A DNA stretch of 64,000 nucleotides from Arion vulgaris. Lineage: Eukaryota; Mollusca; Gastropoda; Stylommatophora; Arionidae. A program made the translations under genes and the position numbers. Location: assembly GCA_020796225.1 (NCBI GenBank), contig CM036767.1:17142427-17206426 (forward strand). The letters run 5' to 3'. The notes under the pieces were generated by a model. That model made no database searches. It saw nothing but the letters and a program-made list of their open reading frames with translations, and was not told where the DNA came from. Below, one piece after another: positions 1 through 9,365 of this stretch (the stretch's first letter is position 1; each line of letters begins with the position of its first letter).

Positions 1-285
1 TCACCACCGTCAGCGTAACCACCATCCCACATCGCTGCTTTCAGTATCACCACCGTCAGTATAACCACCATCACACATCGCTGCTTTCAGTATCACCACC
101 GTCAGAATAACCACCATCACACATCGCTGCTTTCAGTATCACCACCGTCAGTATAACCACCATCACACATCGCTGCTTTCAGTATCACCACCGTCAGAAT
201 AATCACCATCACACATCGCTGCTTTCAGTATCACCACCGTCAGTATAACCACAATCCCCATCGCTGCTTTCAGTATCACCACCAT
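1..285. repeat. 46-bp minisatellite, about 6 units, cut by window edge
   Basis: Units start near 1, 47, 93, 139, 185 and 231 and share the core ACATCGCTGCTTTCAGTATC. Differences are single bases. The array continues beyond the left edge. Open frames across it come from its composition and I do not regard them as genes. Confidence 0.95.
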
Positions 286-690
286 GAAAATTAATGTCAT
301 CAGCATCCTCACTATCAGTATCATCACCATCTGCATCGCCATCATCAGCATTGCTGACATCTACATCTTCCCCACCACCCCCAGCATCGCTTTAATCACC
401 ACCATCATCAACACTCCCATCAGATTCACTACCATAAGCACCGCCATTGCCACCACCAGCACCATCATCATCCTCATCAGCTTCACCGCTATCAGCAATG
501 TCGTCATAATCCCCCAGTATCACCACCACCACAATCATCATCAATATCACAACCTACATACCCAACACCACAACCCTGAGTATCGTCATCACTACTCCCA
601 CCATCATCTTGTCATCATCATCATCATCCCTATCAGTATCGCTATCATTACCACCACCACCACCATCACCATTTATAGTTGCTACGTTCG
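286..690. repeat. ATC/ACC-rich low-complexity tract
   Basis: Degenerate trinucleotide DNA dominated by ATC, ACC and CAT, probably decayed minisatellite continuous with the 46-bp array. A 138-codon open frame here is rich in Ile, Thr, Ser and His simply because of base composition. Confidence 0.85.
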
Positions 691-731
691 TCACAATTAA
701 CATCATCATAGTAACAATCTGATTAACATAT

Positions 732-872
732 TCCTTACATAACTGACATCATATTGCTTACATAACTAACTGACATCATATTGCTTACATAACTGACATC
801 ATATTGCTGACACAACTGACATCATATTGCTTACATAACTGACATCATATTGCTGACACAACTGACATCATA
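732..872. repeat. Short tandem repeat with core AACTGACATCATATTGCT
   Basis: About six units of roughly 22-27 bp with alternating TTACATAACTGAC and TGACACAACTGAC versions. The following 875-1020 looks non-repetitive and shows no gene. Confidence 0.85.
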
Positions 873-1025
873 TCACCCCGGGCAGACCCATAAGTCCTCA
901 GTCACCCTCAAACAATATCAAAAGGTATTTATACAGGTGGTTTCCAATTATAAATAAAATAAAATTTGCTGTTACTTTCTCAGACCTTAGGGTATAAAAT
1001 CACCTCATTTTCCATCTCTCTCATG

Positions 1026-1083
1026 TGTTTCCGGACTCGCAAGGAGAAAAGAAAAATAACACTCCAACCACCACAAGGCATCA
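1026..1083 (+). mobile_element. Truncated SINE-B 5' fragment
   Basis: Resembles the first 60 bp of the complete SINE-B copy that starts at 1145 (GGACTCGC, then an AATAACACT..CAACCA..ACAAGGCA block). Diverged, so the call is tentative. Confidence 0.4.
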
Positions 1084-1144
1084 CGAATCTGAACCCAGTC
1101 ACTTGTGAACGATTTTCACTAGATCTCTATACATGTTGCTGGAG

Positions 1145-1419
1145 CGCCTGTGTGGTGCTGGGACTCGCAGGGGGAGCAAAGAATAGTAACACTTCAACCA
1201 ACACAATGCAGGCCGTATGAAGCGACTGAGGTGGGGGCCTAGGGAAGCTACCCTGGTAAATAAAAAGCTGCGCAGAAATCGGATGTTCTGGCCTACTTGT
1301 AGGTGCATAACTTGCACAACGGACAATCACTCTTAAGCTCAGATCACATACAAATCACAATTAGTGGTTTAACAGGGTGTCGATATAGAGAGTTCGAAGA
1401 AGAAGAAGAAGAAGAAGAC
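1145..1419 (+). mobile_element. SINE-B, near full length, GAA-repeat tail
   Basis: Carries the blocks shared by SINE-B copies: a GGGACTCGC-like head, an AAGCGACTGAGG block (usually TGTCGTAAGAGGCGACT), CTACCCT.GTAAATAAAA, GCAGAAATCGGATG, GCATAACT.GCACAACG and AGATCACATACAAATCAC, ending in GTTCGAAGAAGAAG. Other copies lie at 12921, 18725, 19155, 21539, 27955, 37976 and 54560. The tail ends 20 bp before the LTR element. Confidence 0.85.
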
Positions 1420-1439
1420 TTCCCATCTCTATGCAGGAG

Positions 1440-1949
1440 TGTCATAGTTCCCCAGATGGCAGCGGAGAAGTGGACAGTTAGCCAGATAGTTAGTGTAGTA
1501 TAATTAGATTATTTAATAGTTGAGACTATGTGTTGTACTCTCTATGTAGAAGTGCAACACATAACTACGAGACATGACGCTTTGTGTAGAAAAGAGTGAC
1601 GATTTAGTAACGGTTGCGAAGGAGTGAAAAAATAGGAGAGACAACATAAACAATTGACAGATGGACGTGTTCTTAAGCAAGAACGTTTATGCTTATAGAT
1701 CAATAAACATGTCGCATGCCATCAAGCATTGAGTTTGTATATTATTACCATATGTTATGGATCATCAGTCATCATGAGAGAATGGGAATTGTAGGACCAT
1801 AAACCAACAAATGCTCTTATAATAAATTATCACATCTTTGAATAAGACCATCATCAAAGATAGCAACCTACATGTATACTAAGATAGCACCCTACTTCAA
1901 TACCAACGATTGCAACCTATCTCAATGCCAACGATTGCACCCTACTTCA
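1440..1949 (+). repeat. 5' LTR, 510 bp
   Basis: Starts TGTCATAGTTCC and ends CACCCTACTTCA. Matches 7470-7978 except for a 3-base difference near 1566, two 1-base length differences near 1581-1593 and a G/A change near 1933. It should contain the promoter, start site and poly(A) signal. AATAAA-like strings occur (ATCAATAAACATG near 1700), but I cannot assign R and U5 limits. Confidence 0.93.
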
Positions 1950-1950
1950 A

Positions 1951-1968
1951 TGGTGTCAAGAATAAACA
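1951..1968 (+). promoter_or_regulatory. Candidate primer-binding site
   Basis: TGGTGTCAAG starts two bases after the left LTR. TGG at this position is the complement of a tRNA 3' CCA, and TGGTGTCA would match a tRNA ending TGACACCA, the pattern used by tRNA-Leu-primed Gypsy elements. Complementarity past 8-9 bases was not tested. Confidence 0.6.
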
Positions 1969-2091
1969 AAACAACAACTGCCCACCGTGTTTAGTCACGT
2001 TCGTGGACCAGAATCTATGTAAGTCAATTTTTATATCTGTTTACACGATTCGTTTGGTATGCCTAGTATTCTGCTCCCTATGCCCTATTGT

Positions 2092-2787
2092 CAGGGAAGG
2101 TGACCGGCGTGTTTACCCCCCCGGTCAAGGATTTCATCTATACTCTTCAATCAAAGCCCTCATTTTCAATTTTATTGTCCTTCCTACAGGGAAGGTGACC
2201 GGCGTGTTTACCCCACGGTCAAGGATTTCATCTATACTCTTCCATCAAAGCCCTCATTTTAAATTTTATTGTCCTTCCTACAGGGAAGGTGACCGGCGTG
2301 TTTACCCCACGGTCAAGGATTTCATCTCTACTCTTCCATCAAAGCCCTCATTTTAAATTTTATTGTCCTTCCTACAGGGAAGGTGACCGGCGTGTTTACC
2401 CCACGGTCAAGGATTTCATCTACTCTTCAATCAAAGCCCTCATTTTAAATTTTATTGTCCTTCCTACAGGGAAGGTGACCGGCGTGTTTACCCCACGGTC
2501 AAGGATTTCATCTATACTCTTCAATCATAGCTCTCGTCTTAATTTTATTGTCCTTCCTACAGGGAAGGTGACCGGCGTGTTTACCCCCGGTCAAGGATTT
2601 CATCTATACTCTTCAATCAAAGCTCTCGTCTTCAATTTTATTGTCCTTCCTACAGGGAAGGTGACTGGCGTGTTTACCCCCCGGTCAAGGATTTCATCTA
2701 TACTCTTCAATCAAAGCTCTCGTCTTCAATTTTATTGTCCTTCCTACAGGGAAAGTGACCGGCGTGTTTACCCCCCGGTCAAGGAAA
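2092..2787 (+). repeat. Leader tandem array: eight units of about 92-96 bp with two hairpins each
   Basis: Unit landmarks GGGAAGGTGACCGGCG occur near 2093, 2189, 2283, 2378, 2469, 2562, 2654 and, with one change, 2749. In most units CCTTCC-TACAG-GGAAGG can form a 6-bp stem, and GACCG with CGGTC, separated by the GTGTTTACCCC loop, can form a 5-bp stem. Overlapping open frames at 1910-2356 and 2289-2882 translate the repeat and are probably not genes. Location between LTR and gag would suit a packaging or translation-control element, but that is inference. Confidence 0.9.
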
Positions 2788-3386
2788 CCATAACATTTTT
2801 GCTTCAATTAACGGACTTTACTTTTTCCTGTGTCCAGTATATGGGAAGTTATGCATATTTGATCACGCTATACAATGATTGACAATTGAGGTGTAATGTG
2901 AGCATTCCACACTTTGGTACTTGATGTATTATTTATAGAGTAAGTATACCTTTTTCATTTGCTTGCCTTTTGTAATTGCCACAAAGATTTTTTTTCAGCT
3001 ATACATTCACTGGTGTGTGACACTGTATTTGCGTATAATGTACCATATATAATGTACGAATGAATTTATAGCCTTCTTACTGATGTTCTATGGATATAAT
3101 TTTTCGTATTTGTGGGCTATGTTAGCTGTTGACTATATTTTAATAACAGTTTGTACACTTTGAGTCGATATAATCGCAGCTTTTCTGCTTTGGATACGAA
3201 CGATACTTGTACCAGGGTGGACTGTTCTTTAATATGTCTCACAGAGCACTAGAGAAATAGGGCCGGTGAGGATGCGACGTTGGAGGTACTGCCTCCTGTG
3301 CTGGCACCTCCCGCAGCCTTGGTGGAATCTCCGGTTTTGGATGGATATGGCTGTTCATCTGTTCCTGTGCCGTCTTATCCTACTGC
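2788..3386 (+). other. Untranslated leader between hairpin array and Gag-like ORF
   Basis: No convincing ORF. A GTAAGTA donor-like string at 2940 and a T-run ending TTTTCAG near 2990 could bound a very short intron or be chance. From about 3260 base composition rises in G+C toward the Gag-like ORF. Confidence 0.5.
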
Positions 3387-4076
3387 ATGGAACGTCCCTC
3401 GTCCTCCATGTCGGCCCCACGGACATTTGGGGTTCGTGATGGTCCCTCTGGGGATGAGTTTGAGCGGGACATTCGACATTACTGGACGTACTATGGGCTG
3501 GAAGGTCAGGATAGGGTCAATGCGCTTTTCGAGCACGTCTCCGATTCAGTCCGTAGGGAACTTGCCATACAAATGATGACGGTGAAGGACCCAGAGTCCC
3601 TGTTGACAGGCCTCCTGGGTGTGTTTGGTGACAATAGATCAGCTCATGCGCTACTGTCTGCTTTCTTTCGCTCTTCTCAGAATAGCGAAGAGACGTGCCT
3701 TGACTATTCCCATCGGATAGCGGAGCTGTTCATGAAAGTCACCACGGCTCAGTCTAGGGAGGATCGATTCCCTGGACCCCAACAATCTTCGGATCACTTT
3801 GTGGCATCCCTTAGTAACAGGTTGTGTTCCAGCATGCTTATGTCCAAAGTTGCAGGAGCACCCTCCGCTACCTTCCTGCAATGCAGAGATGAGGCGTTGC
3901 GATGGGAGTCAATCCCATCCCGCGTCAGATCCCAATACAATTTCTGGGATGCGACGTCGCGTAGACGATCTGGAATACAGGGTAACTGGACGCTACCCAG
4001 AGCTCCCCAGACGAATCTCCGCCAGACCACCACCCACCACGTCTCGTTCAGATCGGCAAAATTTCTTTTCCAATAA
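3387..4076 (+). CDS. Gag-like capsid protein of the LTR element (229 codons)
   Basis: The segment around residues 25-110 has the helical, charged pattern of retrotransposon or PNMA-type capsids: a FERDIRHYW motif, an ALFEHVSDSVRREL helix, then YSHRIAELFMKV typical of a capsid C-terminal domain. The usual zinc knuckle is not inside this frame. Codons past about residue 175 look out of frame: a second frame (3799-4206) continues with an Arg-rich stretch, and the 752-codon ORF begins in the first frame after two more stops. Either programmed frameshifting or mutation is possible. In its range there are degenerate remnants of a CCHC knuckle, with His present and two Cys lost. Assignment to Gag rests on pattern, not on a database match. 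Confidence 0.65.
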   Translation: MERPSSSMSAPRTFGVRDGPSGDEFERDIRHYWTYYGLEGQDRVNALFEHVSDSVRRELAIQMMTVKDPESLLTGLLGVFGDNRSAHALLSAFFRSSQNSEETCLDYSHRIAELFMKVTTAQSREDRFPGPQQSSDHFVASLSNRLCSSMLMSKVAGAPSATFLQCRDEALRWESIPSRVRSQYNFWDATSRRRSGIQGNWTLPRAPQTNLRQTTTHHVSFRSAKFLFQ

Positions 4077-4206
4077 TCCACCAAAACGTTGTTCGCGAGG
4101 CGATCGGAGAGGGTACATGGGAAATGATTTTAGGTGTTTTTCTTTCCACAGCCAACTCACTGGACAGCGCGCAAACCCCGGGTGCCCAGGGATGGGGCCC
4201 ATGTGA
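3799..4206 (+). CDS. Overlapping +1-frame segment with Arg-rich, nucleocapsid-like tail
   Basis: Not a separate gene in my view: only the part after about 3930 looks protein-like, with MRRRVDDLEYRVTGRY and many Arg/Pro/Asn residues like a Gag nucleocapsid region. It overlaps both the end of the Gag-like frame and the start of the 752-codon ORF. It may be translated by frameshift from gag, or mark a damaged Gag. A single long-read RNA would decide. Confidence 0.4.
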   Translation: MWHPLVTGCVPACLCPKLQEHPPLPSCNAEMRRCDGSQSHPASDPNTISGMRRRVDDLEYRVTGRYPELPRRISARPPPTTSRSDRQNFFSNNPPKRCSRGDRRGYMGNDFRCFSFHSQLTGQRANPGCPGMGPM

Positions 4207-6392
4207 ACCAGATCCCTGATAGAGATGGGTTGTTTGGTCATGAATTGGGCGAAGAACAAAATTTCTTGCAAATTTCAGAAGATAGGTGCCAGGCGACGCA
4301 AAACAGCAATATAATAGTATCAAACGTTGATAGGTCAGGTGGCACTCCAAATTTCTTATTTGATTTTCCCTGTATAGTGGACGACAATTGTCATGAACGG
4401 TCCATGTTACTATCCGCTGTTGATAGGTCATGTGGTGAGTCAGATGTTTCACAAAATTTTCTCTGTATAGCAGAGGATGCCTCTCAGGATAGAAATAAAT
4501 TTGTATCTGTGGTTGATGGGTCTATTGCTGTGCCTGACGCTCTCCACAATTTGCCCTGTATGGCGGCAGATAATTTTAAGGACCGGCAAAACCATCAGTC
4601 CTTCGTTTGTGAAACGAGAGAAGAGCCAAGGATCTTACAAGATTCTCTTTGTGTACCAGAGGACAATTCTCAGGGAAGTCACACCTATGATACGATTGAA
4701 TTAATTGGTTGTGAGACGAGTCAGATACAGGGTGTCGTACAAGCAGTGCAAGGTAATAATATGATAGCTTCAGTCGTCGATGGGTCAGTTGAAGATCCAA
4801 ATTTCCTGCACAACAATCCTCGTTTAGCGGAAAGCCAGTCCGAAGAACACCAAAACCATAGGATGAATGAGCCATTCGTTCGTGAGGCGAGTAATGTGCG
4901 GGATAAAGGACAAGATAATCCCTGTGTGACTAAGGATGAGGACCACGGTACGAAGGATGGTGACATGATGGAATCAGTCGTTCGTAGTTCGGGTGAGGAC
5001 GTAAAGGTGGTACAAGATAGTCAACCTACGCCCTCCCACCCCGACAGCGCGCATCCAATAAGATGTTTACGTTATGTAAATTTTAATCACTCAGGATTTA
5101 AACATGAGGGAATTCGTCTATTTCTACCTCATGGACTACAAAGAGTAGAGTCTACGAGCACGAAAGCAACTCGCGCGAGATCCAAGTTTATTAAAACAGG
5201 GTTTAGGAGAGTCAACAAGGTTCAGGCGAAAAAGAATCAGCAGGGACATGACAAAACGGTACGTGTTATTGCGAAAAATTATAAACACGTAAGGGATAGT
5301 AAGGGCGGTAATTTAAAGCGCAATTGTGCTGACCAATGTAACCAGTATGGTAGAGTAAGGCGAAAAGCGAGGTGGCCTAGGACCATCTTGGGTGGAGATA
5401 CAAAAAAACACAGTTTAAAACAGGAACAGTTTCCAGATCACCAGTTGAATACATTAACAGTGTCTAGTTCCAGTGACACGTCAACGACAACACAAGTTAG
5501 TGAAGTCACTAAGATTGCGCGCAACCAAGAAGAAGTAAATACTCCGGGATCCGGCGAGTGTGACTGTGAGCATGCAAATAATGTTTGTCTTCCAGTAGAC
5601 AATAGCATGGAGCGTAGTGAAAATAAACACAAATCACTACGTATTGGTTTAAGAATGCATGGGTCTGATAATAAATCTTTGAGCTCAGATTATGAGCGAA
5701 ATACTAATTACGACGCACTATGTAATTTGCAACTCGGGACACATACCGAGCCAGTGATAATTGAATTCGATGCGCAAAAGCGTGTGCAATTTGACCAACA
5801 CTTTGTTGGTTGGGGGAACAATGCGTTGTTTCATGGTAGGGATCGTGTGGATTCCACGGTCAGGTCTGTGAAATGGAATACTATAGTGGTGATGGCGTTA
5901 TTTATACTATTTTTTAGTGCTAGGGCCCTGTGTTCGCATCAGCATGGTTTGCGAGGGTTGTGTCTTTCAATTTACGAGAAAAGGCCTAGTCCTTGCCTTC
6001 TCTATTTCATGCTGGGGGTCTTTGTTGTTCTTGACAATATCTTTCAGGGTATACATTGTGGGGATGGCACACGTGATATCAATGACCCCAGGGATGGTCC
6101 CGTGGGAAAGATATTTGATCATGTCGAGTACAAACATGATTCATGTGGCTTCTACGATACCGCATTGAACACGAGAGCTGCCCACACCTGGCCTAGGTTT
6201 TTATTGGGATCCTGTGAAATGAAGGGATGGATGGTGATAGATATGTCGAGGATAATGTTAAAACAGGCAAGGATATTTGAGTTTTGGACAAGTCCTGGGT
6301 ATGGGAATATGGATTATACTACCTCATGTATTGCAGTATATTTGTATACTGTTTGGATATATTCTTTGGGGTTGAGGGCGGATGATCAATAG
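4134..6392 (+). CDS. 752-codon ORF of unknown function inside the LTR element
   Basis: Uninterrupted in a window where most sequence is stop-rich, and in the place where pol would normally lie. By position: residues about 40-275 hold five or six degenerate acidic, Asn-rich repeats of about 35-45 residues with SVVDGS, PNFLHN and PC-x-AED landmarks; residues about 290-420 are strongly basic (Lys/Arg), as in nucleic-acid-binding tails; about 440-465 is Ser/Thr-rich; residues about 582-600 and 619-640 are hydrophobic and may span a membrane; the Cys-containing tail follows. No signal peptide at the annotated Met, no D[ST]G, YxDD, RNase H or integrase motif. It could be an extended Gag, an env-like membrane protein or a captured host sequence. 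The real start may be upstream through frameshifting. Confidence 0.6.
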   Translation: MFFFPQPTHWTARKPRVPRDGAHVNQIPDRDGLFGHELGEEQNFLQISEDRCQATQNSNIIVSNVDRSGGTPNFLFDFPCIVDDNCHERSMLLSAVDRSCGESDVSQNFLCIAEDASQDRNKFVSVVDGSIAVPDALHNLPCMAADNFKDRQNHQSFVCETREEPRILQDSLCVPEDNSQGSHTYDTIELIGCETSQIQGVVQAVQGNNMIASVVDGSVEDPNFLHNNPRLAESQSEEHQNHRMNEPFVREASNVRDKGQDNPCVTKDEDHGTKDGDMMESVVRSSGEDVKVVQDSQPTPSHPDSAHPIRCLRYVNFNHSGFKHEGIRLFLPHGLQRVESTSTKATRARSKFIKTGFRRVNKVQAKKNQQGHDKTVRVIAKNYKHVRDSKGGNLKRNCADQCNQYGRVRRKARWPRTILGGDTKKHSLKQEQFPDHQLNTLTVSSSSDTSTTTQVSEVTKIARNQEEVNTPGSGECDCEHANNVCLPVDNSMERSENKHKSLRIGLRMHGSDNKSLSSDYERNTNYDALCNLQLGTHTEPVIIEFDAQKRVQFDQHFVGWGNNALFHGRDRVDSTVRSVKWNTIVVMALFILFFSARALCSHQHGLRGLCLSIYEKRPSPCLLYFMLGVFVVLDNIFQGIHCGDGTRDINDPRDGPVGKIFDHVEYKHDSCGFYDTALNTRAAHTWPRFLLGSCEMKGWMVIDMSRIMLKQARIFEFWTSPGYGNMDYTTSCIAVYLYTVWIYSLGLRADDQ

Positions 6393-7469
6393 CCCAGGTG
6401 GGTTATATTATATCACTCCACATGGTTGGAGATTCTGTGAAAAATATTTGCATTGTTATTTGTGATATGGATGTTTATTATGACGACGTGGTGAACTTCT
6501 TTCATTGCGGTTCTAAGATGAGAGAAAGGGAGCATTGAAGTTATCGTTAGGATCCCTTCCTCTGCTACAGGGAGGCTGATTATAATTATCTCACAGAGGT
6601 CGGTTGATGTTGATGGCAAACATTAACTTTTCACCGTTTATTACTGGATATGGTTATATGATGTCGATCCGAGTATTTTGGATTCTTGGATTATTTATGC
6701 CCCGGGATTGGGGTTGAGTTAATATTATATATGATGTTAGCAATTGGGCATCATGTATAAGTTGTTCCAAGATTGTTGGTCATATGTTGAATCTTGGGAG
6801 TTCATTATTTCCCCTGGGCATTGGGGGTTGGTTGATATTACCTCGTTGAGGATATATAACGTGAAAAGTTAACGTTATATATATGTTTTTTTCTTTTTCG
6901 ATTTGTAACTTGTTTTTTTGTTTGAGATTTCAGATAATGTGACAGGACTCTGACATGCAAGAAAGACATAGTGATTAGTGACATACTGATGCAAGCTGCC
7001 ATCAAGTCAATACCGCCTCATGTGAGGATTGGATGTCCCAGTACAGCCACCTCACATTGGCCAAGTGTTATGCTGTTGGGTCGCCGTCGTAGACATACGG
7101 CGCATATTTTTCCAGATTAATTATAATTATGCTGATTAATTTCTATTACATGGTTTCAGCACACAAGCACAGAGGGTTGACTGTTGTTGTTAACCATGGT
7201 CACCTATGACCAGTTGATGAGTCACGTTCAACGACGTGTGGTGACTAGTTCCCATTTGCTCGTTCAACTTGGGTCTTCCTGAGATCCCGTCAGGATTTTC
7301 TTTTTCTTTCGACCATGGTTGGCTGTTATAGTTAGTTGTTGTGGAGCCACGTTAACACGTGAGGTGACTAGTTCCCTTCAGCTCTCACCACTCTAATCAC
7401 CCTACTGAACACTACCTGTGCGATTTTTCTTGACATTTCGCCGTCGGGACGATGGCGAGGTCTCAGGGG
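6393..7469 (+). other. 3' non-coding part of the LTR element
   Basis: Stop-rich, no coding signal. It contains a perfect 11-bp stem (ATATATAACGT at 6852-6862 and its complement at 6872-6882, 9-base loop) and two diverged direct copies of a block holding GACCATGGT and GGTGACTAGTTCCC (about 7190-7265 and 7312-7380). A purine-enriched run GGCGAGGTCTCAGGGG immediately before the right LTR is a weak polypurine-tract candidate. Confidence 0.55.
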
Positions 7470-7978
7470 TGTCATAGTTCCCCAGATGGCAGCGGAGAAG
7501 TGGACAGTTAGCCAGATAGTTAGTGTAGTATAATTAGATTATTTAATAGTTGAGACTATGTGTTGTACTCTCTATGTAGAAGTGCAACACATAACTAGAC
7601 ATGACGCTTTTGTGTAGAAAAAGAGTGACGATTTAGTAACGGTTGCGAAGGAGTGAAAAAATAGGAGAGACAACATAAACAATTGACAGATGGACGTGTT
7701 CTTAAGCAAGAACGTTTATGCTTATAGATCAATAAACATGTCGCATGCCATCAAGCATTGAGTTTGTATATTATTACCATATGTTATGGATCATCAGTCA
7801 TCATGAGAGAATGGGAATTGTAGGACCATAAACCAACAAATGCTCTTATAATAAATTATCACATCTTTGAATAAGACCATCATCAAAGATAGCAACCTAC
7901 ATGTATACTAAGATAGCACCCTACTTCAATACCAACGATTGCAACCTATCTCAATGCCAACAATTGCACCCTACTTCA
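7470..7978 (+). repeat. 3' LTR, 509 bp
   Basis: Starts TGTCATAG, ends CCCTACTTCA and is followed by GGAGG, giving the GGAG target duplication with 1436-1439. Almost identical to the 5' LTR, so the two have had little time to diverge. Confidence 0.93.
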
Positions 7979-7982
7979 GGAG

Positions 7983-8221
7983 GTAGGAAGGTCAATTCCT
8001 TTCTTTACACGTGAAAGGTCTAGTATGTGATCGCTCTCACAACCGTCTTATGTCAGAGCAGATAGGCTAATGTTTATGCACTAAGTTAATCCGTCCCACG
8101 GTTTCGAACTACAACCACAATTCAGTTATAGTTACACGTACAACTAAAACCACAAGACAATATTTTAGTTACAGCTTCAAGAACACTTATAATTCCAGCA
8201 ACAACTATGAGAACAACAAAC
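7983..8221. other. Flank right of the LTR element, no feature recognised
   Basis: About 240 bp rich in ACAA-type triplets with no ORF. If the UNC-93-like exon to the right is real, this and the LTR element lie in its first intron. Confidence 0.5.
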
Positions 8222-9365
8222 CCCTAACCCTACAAAGTAACTCACCTGTAAGGTTGCTATTACGGTAACTCACCTGTAATACTACTACAAAGATAACTCA
8301 CCTGTAATACTACTACAAAGATAACTCACCTGTAACACTACTACAAAGATAACTCACCTGTAACACTACTACAAAGATAACTCACCTGTAATATTACTAC
8401 AAAGACAACTCACCTGTGACACTACCACAAAGACAACTCATCTGTAACACTACTATAAAGATAACTCACCTGTAACACTACAAAAAAGACAACTCACCTG
8501 TGACACTACTACAAACATAACTCTCCTGTAATGTTACTACAAAGACAACTCACCTGTAACACTACCACAACAACAACTCACCTGTAACACTACTACAAAC
8601 ACAACTCACCTGTAACACTACCACAAAGACAACTCACCTGTAATGTTACTTCAAACACAACTCACCTGTAATATTACTACAAACACAACTCACCTGTAAC
8701 ACTACTACGAACACAACTCACCTGTAATATTACTACAAAGACAACTCACCTGTAATATTACTACAAAGACAACTCACCTGTAATATTACTACAAAGACAA
8801 CTCACCTGTAATATTACTACAAAGACAACTCACCTGTAATGTTACTACAAAGACAACTCACCTGTAATATTACTACAAAGACAACTCACCTGTAATATTA
8901 CTACAAAGACAACTCACCTGTAATATTACTACAAAGACAACTCACCTGTAATGTTACTACAAAGACAACTCACCTGTAATGTTACTTCAAACACAACTCA
9001 CCTGTAATATTACTACAAACACAACTCACCTGTAACACTACTACAGACACAACTCACCTGTTATATTACTACAAAGACAACTCACCTGTAATATTACTAC
9101 AAAGACAACTCACCTGTAATATTACTACAAAGACAACTCACCTGTAATATTACTACAAAGACAACTCACCTGTAATGTTACTACAAAGACAACTCACCTG
9201 TAATATTACTACAAAGACAACTCACCTGTAATATTACTACAAAGACAACTCACCTGTAATATTACTACAAAGACAACTCACCTGTAATGTTACTACAAAG
9301 ACAACTCACCTGTAATGTTACTACACAGACAACTCACCTGTAATATTACTACAAAGACAACTCAC
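8222..9365. repeat. 28-bp tandem array, about 41 units, each with a splice-donor motif on the minus strand
   Basis: Unit core AACTCACCTGTAATATTACT followed by ACAAAGAC. On the minus strand every unit reads ACAG|GTGAGTT, a strong 5' splice-site consensus, and the last unit is continuous with the donor of the exon at 9366-9563. A variant block (TAATGTTACTTC, ATATTACTACAAACAC, then an ACACTACTAC variant) recurs at 8641 and 8978, 337 bp apart, showing a 12-unit higher-order duplication. The left end is more diverged than the right. Confidence 0.95.

Larger units (their letters stand above)
1440..7978 (+). mobile_element. Complete LTR retrotransposon with Gag-like ORF and no visible pol
   Basis: Direct LTRs (1440-1949 and 7470-7978) begin TG and end CA and are flanked by the 4-bp direct repeat GGAG (1436-1439 and 7979-7982), as expected of Ty3/Gypsy-type integration. 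A candidate tRNA-binding site follows the left LTR. The 5.5-kb interior holds an 8-unit hairpin array, a Gag-like ORF, a 752-codon ORF and about 1 kb of non-coding DNA. I see no protease D[ST]G, RT YxDD or integrase zinc-binding pattern, so the element is probably non-autonomous, comparable in design to Gag-only terminal-repeat elements known from plants. LTR comparison by eye gives one substitution and three small indels, which indicates recent insertion. Confidence 0.9.

Noticed and set aside
1..700. 138-codon Ile/Thr/His-rich frame
   Set aside because: Composition of the ATC/ACC tract explains it.
1910..2882. 148- and 197-codon frames across the leader array
   Set aside because: They translate the hairpin units in overlapping frames and have no known domain; the position upstream of gag fits non-coding leader.
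2940..2999. 60-bp intron in the LTR element leader
   Set aside because: Donor and acceptor strings are present but the intron would be extremely short and nothing else supports splicing; mentioned only in passing.
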